From positions 24,194 through 88,193 of the forward strand of contig JAJRSO010000046.1 of assembly GCA_024278755.1 (NCBI GenBank): a DNA stretch of 64,000 nt, in the 5' to 3' direction. Shown piece after piece: positions 23,998 to 32,190 of this stretch. Made by a program: the position numbers and the translations under genes. The notes under the pieces are model-generated. The model had not been told where the DNA came from, made no database searches, and was given only the letters and a program-made list of their open reading frames with translations. Position 1 is the stretch's first letter; each line of letters begins with the position of its first letter. The stretch is from Calditrichota bacterium (GTDB lineage: Bacteria > Calditrichota > Calditrichia > Calditrichales > Calditrichaceae).

Positions 23998-26478
23998 ATG
24001 TTTTTAGACATGTTTAAATACGAAGGTAAATTTACCAAACATACCGGCAAAAAGAATCTGAAAACCTATCAGAATCTTTATTTAATGCTGCGTAAAAAAC
24101 AAAACAACCACGAGCTTCCCGTACATCCCGAGAATAACTATCTCGGCGGAAATGATCTTGCAAAAAATATTTACGAAAAAAAATATTATATTAAAGACCT
24201 GGATAATAAGCTGCTGGAAAAAACACCGGAAGATTTATTTACCCGTGTAGCCGCCTTTATTGGCGCCATCGAAACCGACCCCAAAAAGGGTGAAGAATGG
24301 GCAACCAAGTTTTACGATTATTTATACCAGGGCTATTTTGTACCGGGCGGCCGTGTGCTGGCCGGCGCTGGCGACCTGTTCCGCTTAAAGACGCTTTCCA
24401 ATTGTTTTGTTACCCAAATTGAAAAAGACAATATCGAGTCCATTTACAATTCCGCATACGAATGCGCCCGTACCTATTCGTACGGTGGCGGTATCGGCGT
24501 TGATGTTTCCCCGCTGCGCCCAAAGGATTCTATTGTGCATAACGCCGCCGACAGCTCCACCGGCGCCGTTTCTTTTATGGATCTGTTTTCTCTGACCACC
24601 GGCTTAATCGGCCAAAGCGGCCGGCGCGGCGCCCTAATGCTGACCATCGATGTAAAACATCCCGATATTCTCGAATTTATTCGCGTTAAAAAAATCCCCA
24701 ACTGGGTAACCAAGCAAATTATCGAACAGCTCAAATGGTCGGATAAATTTAGCGCCGATGAATTGAAAGAGATTGAAAAGCAGGTAATGGAAAATACCCA
24801 AATTCGATTTGCCAATATCAGCATAAAAGTTTCAGACGAATTTATGCAAGCCGTGGACGAACAGAATCGCCACGGGAAAAACAAAATACTGGTCTATAAA
24901 AAATTTAATAAAACCATACTGGACGAAGCAAAGCAGGATCAGGGATACCACTATTCTTACGCCATTCCGGCAAAAGATCTCGACGAATATGAAAACTGGC
25001 AGGCATTTGAAAACATCAGTGTTTTAAATGATTTTTTATATAAAAATTTTGAACTGATTTTGACGGAAAATGACCTGCGCGACCCGGCACGGCGCGATGT
25101 TTACGGAGATGTTGTGCTACCGTTAGAATCGGAGCCCTATGATTTAGCCGTTCGTTTCAGCGGTGATTTTATGCTCTATTTTGGCTCCGAACCTACCGGA
25201 GAAATACGCCGCTTAATTAAAGCGCGTGAGATTTGGGATGCTTTTATCGAAGGCAATTATAAAACGGCGGAGCCCGGCATTATTTTCTGGAGCCGGATGA
25301 GTAAATACTCGCCATCCAATTATGTGGATCGACCCATCTCCTGCACAAACCCCTGTGCCGAAGTCCCACTGGAAAAAGGAGGCGCCTGCAATCTGGCATC
25401 TATCAACCTGTCCCGCCTGGTACGAAACGGTTTTACCAAACGAGCTGAAATTGACTGGGAAACCATGAAATCCGTGACCAAAGCGGCCATTCGCTTTCTG
25501 GATAATGTGGTCAGTTGGAATGAACTTTTAAATCCTCTTGAAAAACAAAAAGAGGCTGCCAAAGAAACCCGACGCCTGGGGTTAGGCACCATGGGCGCCG
25601 CCGATATGTTAAACCAATTGGGAATCGGCTACGATTCGCCGGAAGGCATTGAGCTGGTAGAAAAAGCCATGCGTATTATCGCCGATACCGCCTACCAGGC
25701 CTCGGCCGAGCTGGCCGAAGAAAAAGGCGCTTCTCCCATTTTTGACTATGAAAAATACGCACAGGGCCCGTTTTTTAAAGAATCGTTAAGTACGGAAACA
25801 CAGGCCATGATTAAAGAAAAAGGGTTGCGCAATATCGCCCTTCTGGCCATTGCTCCCACAGGTTCCATCAGCAATATTGTACTCAGTTTTATAAACGCCA
25901 ATAAAAACTATGTGGGCGTCTCTTCCGGTGTGGAACCCATCTTCGCTCTGTTTTATACGCGTCGCACCGAATCGCTGGGCAATAAATTTTACAAGGTTTT
26001 CCACTCTACCGTGCAAGCGTATGTAGACCTACACGAACTGAATGAGCAGGTTGAAAATGCCCAAACCGAAGCCGAACTCACCGACTATCTGCCGCCGCAT
26101 TTTTTCCGTTCCGCACACCACATCGATGCGGACAAACGCATTGAAATTCAGGGACGTTGTCAAAAATACGTCGATCACAGCATTTCCTCTACAGTCAACC
26201 TTCCGGAAACTATCGAGCCCGAAGTTATTTCCGGTATCTATTTAAATGCCTGGAAACGCGGCTTAAAAGGAATTACCGTCTATCGTGATGGCAGCCGCTA
26301 CCCGATTCTTTCGGTAGAAGGTGAAGAAACCGAATTTCAGAAAATGAAGAATAAATTGTATAAAATTCTTTTGGAAAATGAAGCGGAAGAAGTTACATTG
26401 AAAGGCGATGACATTATTGTAACGCCGGATGAAAAGCTAACCACCGTCTATCATTATTTAAAATCAAAAAATAATTAA
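23998..26478 (+). CDS. nrdJ: AdoCbl-dependent ribonucleoside-diphosphate reductase, large part (class II)
   Basis: 826 residues. Signature segments are LSNCFVTQIEKDN, YGGGIGVDVSPLRP, GRRGALMLTIDVKHPDI, the active-site strand ISCTNPCAEVPLEKGGACNLASIN (about 448-470, with finger-loop Cys and NPC.E) and the phosphate-binding PTGSISN. The C-terminal part lacks the redox CxxC tail and TSCPD domain, which are instead encoded by the next gene. It makes deoxyribonucleotides without oxygen, using a cobalamin radical. GGGAAG lies upstream. The region of about residues 230-390 contains inserts compared with the shortest class II enzymes. Confidence 0.92.
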   Translation: MFLDMFKYEGKFTKHTGKKNLKTYQNLYLMLRKKQNNHELPVHPENNYLGGNDLAKNIYEKKYYIKDLDNKLLEKTPEDLFTRVAAFIGAIETDPKKGEEWATKFYDYLYQGYFVPGGRVLAGAGDLFRLKTLSNCFVTQIEKDNIESIYNSAYECARTYSYGGGIGVDVSPLRPKDSIVHNAADSSTGAVSFMDLFSLTTGLIGQSGRRGALMLTIDVKHPDILEFIRVKKIPNWVTKQIIEQLKWSDKFSADELKEIEKQVMENTQIRFANISIKVSDEFMQAVDEQNRHGKNKILVYKKFNKTILDEAKQDQGYHYSYAIPAKDLDEYENWQAFENISVLNDFLYKNFELILTENDLRDPARRDVYGDVVLPLESEPYDLAVRFSGDFMLYFGSEPTGEIRRLIKAREIWDAFIEGNYKTAEPGIIFWSRMSKYSPSNYVDRPISCTNPCAEVPLEKGGACNLASINLSRLVRNGFTKRAEIDWETMKSVTKAAIRFLDNVVSWNELLNPLEKQKEAAKETRRLGLGTMGAADMLNQLGIGYDSPEGIELVEKAMRIIADTAYQASAELAEEKGASPIFDYEKYAQGPFFKESLSTETQAMIKEKGLRNIALLAIAPTGSISNIVLSFINANKNYVGVSSGVEPIFALFYTRRTESLGNKFYKVFHSTVQAYVDLHELNEQVENAQTEAELTDYLPPHFFRSAHHIDADKRIEIQGRCQKYVDHSISSTVNLPETIEPEVISGIYLNAWKRGLKGITVYRDGSRYPILSVEGEETEFQKMKNKLYKILLENEAEEVTLKGDDIIVTPDEKLTTVYHYLKSKNN

Positions 26479-26510
26479 GTATTCAAAGCCTTACAGGGAG
26501 TAAGCAGAGC

Positions 26511-27122
26511 ATGTTCAGAATTAAAAATGCTGATTTTGAGATCGAGGAAGTAAAAGTTGAAGAACCATTGGATCATATTACCGATCACATCGCTGTCCGT
26601 CCGGAAACCGTAAGCGCCAAAGTGTATAAATTACGCTCTGGTTTTGTTAAACAGGGTGTTTATGTCACACTTGGTTACATTCAGCAGAATGGTCGAAATC
26701 GTCCGATTGAAATTTTTATCAACAGTAAAGATTTAACTAAAAATGCAGAATACGCGGTGCTTACCCGATTGATTTCCGCTATTTTTCGCAAGTCGGCCAA
26801 TCCTACTTTTATACTCGAAGAGTTGAGTAGCATTCACGATCCTAACGGCGGATATCACAAGAATGGAAAATATATTCATTCCTTTTATTCTGAAATTGCC
26901 GATGTGATGGAACGCTTCTTTAAGGAAATCGGTGTTTTTGGAGATGAAGAAACAGCGGTTGAACTGGCCCCGCAAGTGACAGAAGCCCTGGCCGCCGCCA
27001 AGCCTCAGCTTAACACCCAGTTTAAAATTTGTCCCGATTGCAACGAGCGCACCCTAAAGAGTGAAAACGGCTGCGACACCTGCATCAATCCCAGTTGCGG
27101 ATACAGTAAATGCGATAAATAA
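26511..27122 (+). CDS. Ribonucleotide reductase C-terminal partner (NrdJb/TSCPD-like, zinc finger)
   Basis: 203 residues, 32 bp after nrdJ. The N-terminal TSCPD-like domain (KVYKLRSGFVKQGVYVTLGYI ... RPIEIFINSKD) is followed by a helical segment. The C-terminus has four or more cysteines: CPDCNERTLKSENGC, CINPSCGYSKCDK. In single-chain class II enzymes this module is fused to the large part and holds the zinc site and redox cysteines that re-reduce the active site. Here it is separate, as in the NrdJa/NrdJb arrangement of Pseudomonas. A strong terminator follows. Confidence 0.85.
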   Translation: MFRIKNADFEIEEVKVEEPLDHITDHIAVRPETVSAKVYKLRSGFVKQGVYVTLGYIQQNGRNRPIEIFINSKDLTKNAEYAVLTRLISAIFRKSANPTFILEELSSIHDPNGGYHKNGKYIHSFYSEIADVMERFFKEIGVFGDEETAVELAPQVTEALAAAKPQLNTQFKICPDCNERTLKSENGCDTCINPSCGYSKCDK

Positions 27123-27137
27123 TCCCGTTTTATAAAA

Positions 27138-27173
27138 AAACACCCTGTCCGGATTTCGGGCGGGGTGTTTTCG
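27138..27173 (+). terminator. Rho-independent terminator
   Basis: AACACCC ... GGGTGTT stem extended by GTCCG/CGGGC, then TTTTCGTTT. It lies 16 bp after the stop of the reductase partner gene, so the ABC ATPase at 27197 probably has its own promoter or depends on read-through. Confidence 0.8.
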
Positions 27174-27196
27174 TTTAAGCCCGGCGCTCAAAAAAC

Positions 27197-27994
27197 ATGC
27201 AAAAACCAGCCCCTCTTTCCGTTTCAGACGTCTCTTTCGCTTATTTCGATGTTCCCGTTCTGAACAATATTAATTTTGAAATACAACACGGTGAATTTAC
27301 CGGCATTATCGGGCCCAACGGCGCAGGTAAAAGCACACTCATTCGTATTGCCGCCGCACTACTCGAAAACTATCGGGGTAATATTCTAATTTCCGGCCAA
27401 GACATTACAACCCTAAGCCGCCGGGAGATGGCCATAAAAACTGCATATGTACCGCAAAATATCGAACCGCATTTTCCTTTCACCGTCAAAGAAATTATTC
27501 GTATGGGACGCTATCCGTATCAAAACGGACTATTTGCGGAAGACTCCAATGCCCGGACCGCCGTCCAAACAGCCATTGAAAACATGGATTTAACCGCTCT
27601 GCAGCACCGATCGTTTAGTACGCTGAGTGGCGGCGAAAAACAACGCGCCGTTATTGCTTCTGCTTTGGCCCAGGGATCCGACTTACTCCTTCTCGATGAA
27701 CCAACCACGGCGCTGGATTTGCGTCACCAGCAACTTATTTTATCAAAATTAAAACAATTAACTACCGCCGGCGCAAAAACGGTTCTGCTGGTAACCCATG
27801 ATATAAACCTTGCCGCCCAGTTCTGCGACCGGCTAATCTTAATGAATCATGGGAAAATCCTGGCCGACGGCACACCAAAAGAAGTGCTTAGCTTCAAATT
27901 AATTCAGCAGGTTTACGGCGTAAAAGTTTATATAGATGTCAATCCCTTTACCGATTCCATCTATATTCTGCCTTACAAACATGAATCATTTTAG
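27197..27994 (+). CDS. ABC importer ATPase, BtuD/FecE family
   Basis: 265 residues. Walker A GPNGAGKST, Q-loop AYVPQNIEPHF, the F-T-V-K-E-I-I-R-M-G-R-Y-P family stretch, signature LSGGEKQR, Walker B LLLLDEPTTALD and H-loop VTHD are intact. The family serves type II importers for siderophores, haem and cobalamin. The C-terminal 40 residues (VYGVKVYIDVNPF) are usual for it. It likely pairs with the BtuF-like lipoprotein at 21411, but the permease subunit is not in the window. Confidence 0.85.
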   Translation: MQKPAPLSVSDVSFAYFDVPVLNNINFEIQHGEFTGIIGPNGAGKSTLIRIAAALLENYRGNILISGQDITTLSRREMAIKTAYVPQNIEPHFPFTVKEIIRMGRYPYQNGLFAEDSNARTAVQTAIENMDLTALQHRSFSTLSGGEKQRAVIASALAQGSDLLLLDEPTTALDLRHQQLILSKLKQLTTAGAKTVLLVTHDINLAAQFCDRLILMNHGKILADGTPKEVLSFKLIQQVYGVKVYIDVNPFTDSIYILPYKHESF

Positions 27995-28120
27995 CGCCTT
28001 GCCCGGTTTTTTTAAATTACTTATATTCTGCAAATGTACACGGAAAAGAAAGCAGCCGATTCTGCAAACAGCGTATCTTTTTAATCAACTTTTCATCTTA
28101 TAGAAACAGAGACCTATTTA

Positions 28121-28711
28121 GTGAACGAAAAAGAAATAATTACACTGGCAAAACAAGGAGATAAAGAAGCGCTCTCCAAACTGGTTAATAAATACAGCGA
28201 ACGTATTTATAACTTGGCGCTTCGGATATTGCGCAACCGGGAAGAAGCAGAAGATGTTTTACAGGAGACATTTATTACGGTTCTGGAAAAATTGCATAGT
28301 TTTGACGGCCGTTCCAGTTTTTTTACCTGGCTTTACCGTATCGCCACCAATGCCAGCCTGATGCGCCTGCGAAAAAAAAAGCTGGTGTATCAACAAATAT
28401 CGGATGACCCCGATTTTCAGGAAAGCGTGGAAAGCCGGGTTTTTGTGGACTGGTCGCAGGATCCCTCCGTAAGTCTTTTTGATAAGGAAATGAAATTAAA
28501 ATTAGATGCGGCCATAAATAAATTATCCGATATTTACCGTAGCGTCTTCATTCTGCGCGATATCGAAGGTCTGTCCATAAAAGAGACCAGCGCTATTCTA
28601 AATATCACTGAGGAAAATGTAAAAATTCGATTACGACGGGCACGCCAGTATTTAAGGGATATTCTTTCCGACTATTTTGAGGAAAGGGTGGTTTCGAAAT
28701 ATGTTAAATGA
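28121..28711 (+). CDS. ECF-type RNA polymerase sigma factor
   Basis: 196 residues from GTG. Region 2 (YSERIYNLALRILRNREEAEDVLQETFITV; SSFFTWLYRIATN) and region 4 (LSDIYRSVFILRDIEGLSIKETSAIL; VKIRLRRARQYLR) are complete and region 3 is missing, as in extracytoplasmic-function sigmas. Its stop overlaps the start of a zinc-finger anti-sigma gene. Redox proteins follow on the same strand. Probably responds to thiol or oxidative stress. Confidence 0.92.
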   Translation: MNEKEIITLAKQGDKEALSKLVNKYSERIYNLALRILRNREEAEDVLQETFITVLEKLHSFDGRSSFFTWLYRIATNASLMRLRKKKLVYQQISDDPDFQESVESRVFVDWSQDPSVSLFDKEMKLKLDAAINKLSDIYRSVFILRDIEGLSIKETSAILNITEENVKIRLRRARQYLRDILSDYFEERVVSKYVK

Positions 28712-28955
28712 TCATAAAAAACGTATCAAAGAAATTTGCGATTTGATGGGCGAAGATTTTAATGCCCCATCCTGCCGGGAGGTGCTGGAACATATCAATC
28801 AATGCCCCACCTGCAAAGTTTATTACGACACATTGAAAAAAACCGTCCTTCTCTGCCAGGAAAACGATTGCCCCGAAGAGCTCCCGGACGAAGTAAACCG
28901 GCGTTTAATGAACTTACTGAACTTACGCGATTTTTTAAACGCTCCCGAAAAATAG
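28701..28955 (+). CDS. Zinc-finger anti-sigma factor (ZAS-like)
   Basis: 84 residues from ATG 28701, overlapping the sigma gene by 11 bp. The HxxxCxxC motif (EHINQCPTC) characteristic of zinc-binding anti-sigma factors is present, with an upstream Cys in APSCREVLEH and further Cys at LLCQENDCPEE. There is no membrane segment, so it is cytosolic, like RsrA. Oxidation of the zinc thiols would release the sigma factor. A different frame stays open to 29080 past this stop; no sign of coding in it is convincing. Confidence 0.8.
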   Translation: MLNDHKKRIKEICDLMGEDFNAPSCREVLEHINQCPTCKVYYDTLKKTVLLCQENDCPEELPDEVNRRLMNLLNLRDFLNAPEK

Positions 28956-29226
28956 ACGGCGCCCTCTTTTGGCGGCCCGACAAAGCAGAGTCTTCCATTT
29001 CTGTGCAAGCGGCCCGAATCCGTGACCGCCTTAAAGCCGAACTTAATTTATCGGTTTCACAAAAAAACAAATATCAATAATTCACTCTCATTCTCCCTGT
29101 CATAAGTTTCACAGTAACATTCCCTTCCTTTTATGTATCATTTTTACCCTCGCCGCATCAAACTTTAAACCTGAATGTAAAATGTATTTGATAAAAATAA
29201 AAAACCGTTTTATTAAAGGAATACGT

Positions 29227-29568
29227 ATGAATCCTATACAAATAAATGAAACACTGTTCGATAAAGAAGTCCTGCAGGCCAACACTCTGGTACTTGCGGA
29301 TTTTTGGGCGCCCTGGTGCGCACCCTGCCGGCTCATTGCCCCTATTTTGGAAGAAATTGCCCAGGAATACCACGGTCGGGTTAAAATAGTAAAAATAAAC
29401 ACGGACGAAAACCAGGCTCTGGCCATGAAGTATAATATTCGCAGCATTCCCACCGTGATGATTTTTAGAGACGGTGAATCAGTGGATGAGATCATCGGGG
29501 CAGTGCCAAAACATCTGATTAAAAATAAAATTGATTATTATGCGCAGGGCGCTACTGTTTTGAATTAA
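29227..29568 (+). CDS. Thioredoxin
   Basis: 113 residues from ATG 29227, preceded by AAAGGA; earlier in-frame ATGs lack a ribosome site. The fold is standard (VLADFWAPWCAPCRLIAPILEEIA; KINTDENQALAMKYNIRSIPTVMIF). The active site is WCAPC instead of the usual WCGPC, a change that shifts redox potential in other thioredoxins. The cis-Pro is present. It is reduced by TrxB (18701). It is followed after 10 bp by the two-domain oxidoreductase, so the two are co-transcribed. Confidence 0.92.
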   Translation: MNPIQINETLFDKEVLQANTLVLADFWAPWCAPCRLIAPILEEIAQEYHGRVKIVKINTDENQALAMKYNIRSIPTVMIFRDGESVDEIIGAVPKHLIKNKIDYYAQGATVLN

Positions 29569-29578
29569 GGGGACAAAG

Positions 29579-30232
29579 ATGGCCTTATTGCAGGAAAAAG
29601 AGATAGAACAGATCAAAAAAATGTTTGAGGAAATCAAAGACAATGTTACCCTGAGTTGTTTTATTAAGGATATTGAATGTCAGTACTGCGGGGACACCCG
29701 TCAGATTTTGGAAGAAGTAAGCCAAATCAGCGATAAAATAACTCTGAACATATATAATTTTGAAACTGACAAAGATGCCGTTAAGAAATATGGAATCGAT
29801 AAGGTGCCTGCAACCGTTGTTGAAGGCCGCCGTGATTTCGGCATCCGTTTTTACGGGATTCCTTCCGGTTACGAATTTTCATCGCTCTTAGAAGATATTG
29901 TGGATGTTTCTAAAGGACAATCGGGATTATTGGAAGAGTCAAAAGCGTTACTTAAAGAAATTGACGCGCCGCTGCATCTTCAGGTTTTTATTACTCCGAC
30001 CTGTCCGCACTGCCCAAAAGCCGTTCGTCTGGCCCATAAAATGGCTATCGAGAATGAACTTATCTCGGCTGAAATGGTAGAAGCAACCGAGTTTCCGCAG
30101 CTTTCGATGAAATACAATGTCCGCGGTGTTCCGCGCACGATGCTCAGCGGTGATTTTCCCATTGAGGGCGCCCTTCCGGAGAGTGCTTTTGTCGAAAGGG
30201 TGGTTGGCTCGTTTAAACAAATGCATAAATAG
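29579..30232 (+). CDS. Protein disulfide oxidoreductase (glutaredoxin-like, two thioredoxin folds)
   Basis: 217 residues. Two thioredoxin-fold units each carry a CxxC: Cys34/Cys37 (CQYC) and Cys142/Cys145 (CPHC), with cis-Pro loops KVPATVV and GVPRTML. This is the PDO architecture known from thermophilic archaea and bacteria, which works with thioredoxin reductase to form or rearrange cytosolic disulfides. Its presence suggests a thermophilic or anaerobic lifestyle. Ten bp separate it from thioredoxin and 12 bp from the next gene. Confidence 0.88.
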   Translation: MALLQEKEIEQIKKMFEEIKDNVTLSCFIKDIECQYCGDTRQILEEVSQISDKITLNIYNFETDKDAVKKYGIDKVPATVVEGRRDFGIRFYGIPSGYEFSSLLEDIVDVSKGQSGLLEESKALLKEIDAPLHLQVFITPTCPHCPKAVRLAHKMAIENELISAEMVEATEFPQLSMKYNVRGVPRTMLSGDFPIEGALPESAFVERVVGSFKQMHK

Positions 30233-30244
30233 AAAGGAAACACA

Positions 30245-30826
30245 ATGTCTCAAAGTTCAAACAAAAATATGTACGCGATCCTTGCCGTTGCCGCTTTACT
30301 GGTAATTGCACTGGGTTATTTTTTTATGAATAACGCCACACCAGCCGGCGTATCTCAGGCACAGGCAGCCACACAGCCCCAGGCCTCCCCATCGCAGGCG
30401 GCTCCTGCTACAGAAAACCCTACCGCTCCCGATTTTACCTTAAAGGATCTCAATGGCAAAGACGTTACCCTGAGTAGCCTTAAAGGGAAACTGGTTTTCG
30501 TAAACTTCTGGGCTACCTGGTGCGGCCCCTGCCGACAGGAAATTCCTTCATTTATCGACCTGGTAGATAAATATGGAAAAGATGGTTTTACTGTTTTGGG
30601 AATTGCCCTCGACCCGCGTGAATTTGAAAAGGTTCCCGGTTTTGCCAGCGATATGGGTATCAACTACCCTATCCTGTATGATAAAATTGGTGTTTCGGAA
30701 CTTTACGGCGGCATACGCAGCATCCCCACCACTTTTGTAATCGACCGTGAAGGTAAAGTTCTGGGGCAGATTGTGGGCTCACGCCCTCACGATGTATTTG
30801 AGGAAATTATTACCAGCAATTTATAA
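30245..30826 (+). CDS. Membrane-anchored TlpA/ResA-type thioredoxin
   Basis: 193 residues. An N-terminal membrane anchor (YAILAVAALLVIALGYFF) is followed by an Ala/Pro/Gln-rich linker (about 35-58). The AhpC/TSA-like thioredoxin domain (APDFTLKDLNGKDVTL; FWATWCGPCRQEIPSF) and the ResA-type insertion follow. It should face the periplasm and reduce disulfides there, for example in apocytochromes or exported enzymes. Last gene of the redox cluster; a strong terminator follows. Confidence 0.9.
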   Translation: MSQSSNKNMYAILAVAALLVIALGYFFMNNATPAGVSQAQAATQPQASPSQAAPATENPTAPDFTLKDLNGKDVTLSSLKGKLVFVNFWATWCGPCRQEIPSFIDLVDKYGKDGFTVLGIALDPREFEKVPGFASDMGINYPILYDKIGVSELYGGIRSIPTTFVIDREGKVLGQIVGSRPHDVFEEIITSNL

Positions 30827-30848
30827 ATTTTTCTACGCTCTTTTTTAT

Positions 30849-30888
30849 AAGCAGGTATTTCCCAAAACCGGGATACCTGCTTTTTTAT
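30849..30888 (+). terminator. Rho-independent terminator
   Basis: AAGCAGGTAT / ATACCTGCTT 10-bp stem extended by CCC/GGG around AAAACC, followed by TTTTTTATT. Ends the thioredoxin-PDO-TlpA transcript. Confidence 0.88.
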
Positions 30889-30912
30889 TATTCTTATTTT
30901 GGAAAACAGCAC

Positions 30913-32190
30913 ATGCCTCTGCATATTGAGTTCGAATCCTATCAACTGAAAAACGGTTTAAACGTTATTCTGCACCAAGATACACGGACACCCATCGTTT
31001 CCGTGAATATCTGGTACCATACCGGTTCTAAAAATGAAAAACCCGGCAAAACCGGTTACGCCCACCTGTTTGAACATATGATGTTCCAAGGTAGCGGACA
31101 TGTACCGGCCGACATGCATTTTCAATATATTCAAAGCGTGGGCGGCACTTTAAACGGCTCCACTTTTTTTGACCGCACCAATTATTTTGAAACCCTTCCT
31201 TCCCATTATTTGGAAACAGCCCTCTGGCTGGAATCGGACCGCATGGGATTTTTTCTGCCAGCCCTGACCCAGGAAAAGCTGGATACCCAACTGGATGTGG
31301 TTAAGAACGAACGGCGTCAGCGGTACGAAAATCAACCCTACGGCTTATGGCTCGAAAAGATATTGGAGATGAGTTTCGAAAAAGAGTTTCCCTACCATTG
31401 GCCGGTTATCGGTTATATGGAAGATTTAAACACGGCAACACTAAACGATGTTAAAGAGTTTTTTGAAACCTGGTACGCCCCTTCCAACGCCTCGCTGGTT
31501 ATTGCAGGAGATTTTGATAAAAAACAAACTCATAAGCTGGTAGAAAAATATTTTGGCGATCTGCCATACGGTCCAGCACCGGAAATTCCCGGGACTATTT
31601 TTTCGGATTACGGCCGTGGAGAAAAACGCGCCACAGAAGTGGATTCGGTTCAATTGCCGCGAATTTATATGGCCTATCATATCCCGCCTTTTGGCAAAAC
31701 CGATACATACACCGCTGATATAATAACCGATATTTTATCCCTTGGGAAACGGGGACGCTTATACAAATCGCTGGTGTATGAACAGCAGATTGCCCAGGAG
31801 GCCTATGCCTTGATATTACCTATGCAAAACGCCTCGCTGCTAATCTTTATGGCCACTCCCAAACCCGGCGTAAAAATAGAAGCCCTGGAAAACGCGCTTC
31901 AGGAGCAAATTGATAGCTTAAGGACAGAAGAAATACAAGCCCGGGATTTGCAGCGAATACAAAACCAACTGGAAGCGCGAAAACTACGAGAGCTACAAAC
32001 GGTGAGCGCACGCGCCGACTACCTGAATATGTTTTCCGTATATTTTAACGACCCCGATTTAATCAATACCGAGATTGAAAAATACAAAGCCATCAATACC
32101 ACAGATATTAAACGAACCGCCGCCACCTATTTACAAAATAATAACCGTACGGTGCTTACTTACCTGCCGGACGATAAGGAAAAGAAATAA
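30913..32190 (+). CDS. M16 zinc peptidase, catalytic subunit
   Basis: 425 residues. The inverted zinc motif HLFEH (His51, Glu54, His55) and the distal Glu in VVKNERRQR mark an active pitrilysin-family chain. N-terminal and C-terminal M16 halves are both present. No signal peptide is visible, so a cytosolic location is likely unless exported by another route. The stop and the next start overlap at one base (TAATG), which indicates 1:1 synthesis with the following non-catalytic homologue. Confidence 0.92.
   Translation: MPLHIEFESYQLKNGLNVILHQDTRTPIVSVNIWYHTGSKNEKPGKTGYAHLFEHMMFQGSGHVPADMHFQYIQSVGGTLNGSTFFDRTNYFETLPSHYLETALWLESDRMGFFLPALTQEKLDTQLDVVKNERRQRYENQPYGLWLEKILEMSFEKEFPYHWPVIGYMEDLNTATLNDVKEFFETWYAPSNASLVIAGDFDKKQTHKLVEKYFGDLPYGPAPEIPGTIFSDYGRGEKRATEVDSVQLPRIYMAYHIPPFGKTDTYTADIITDILSLGKRGRLYKSLVYEQQIAQEAYALILPMQNASLLIFMATPKPGVKIEALENALQEQIDSLRTEEIQARDLQRIQNQLEARKLRELQTVSARADYLNMFSVYFNDPDLINTEIEKYKAINTTDIKRTAATYLQNNNRTVLTYLPDDKEKK

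Noticed and set aside
28802..29080. Open frame overlapping the anti-sigma gene and continuing past its stop
   Set aside because: The anti-sigma frame carries the HxxxCxxC motif and the coupled start; the other frame has no motif. A frameshifted longer anti-sigma cannot be fully excluded.
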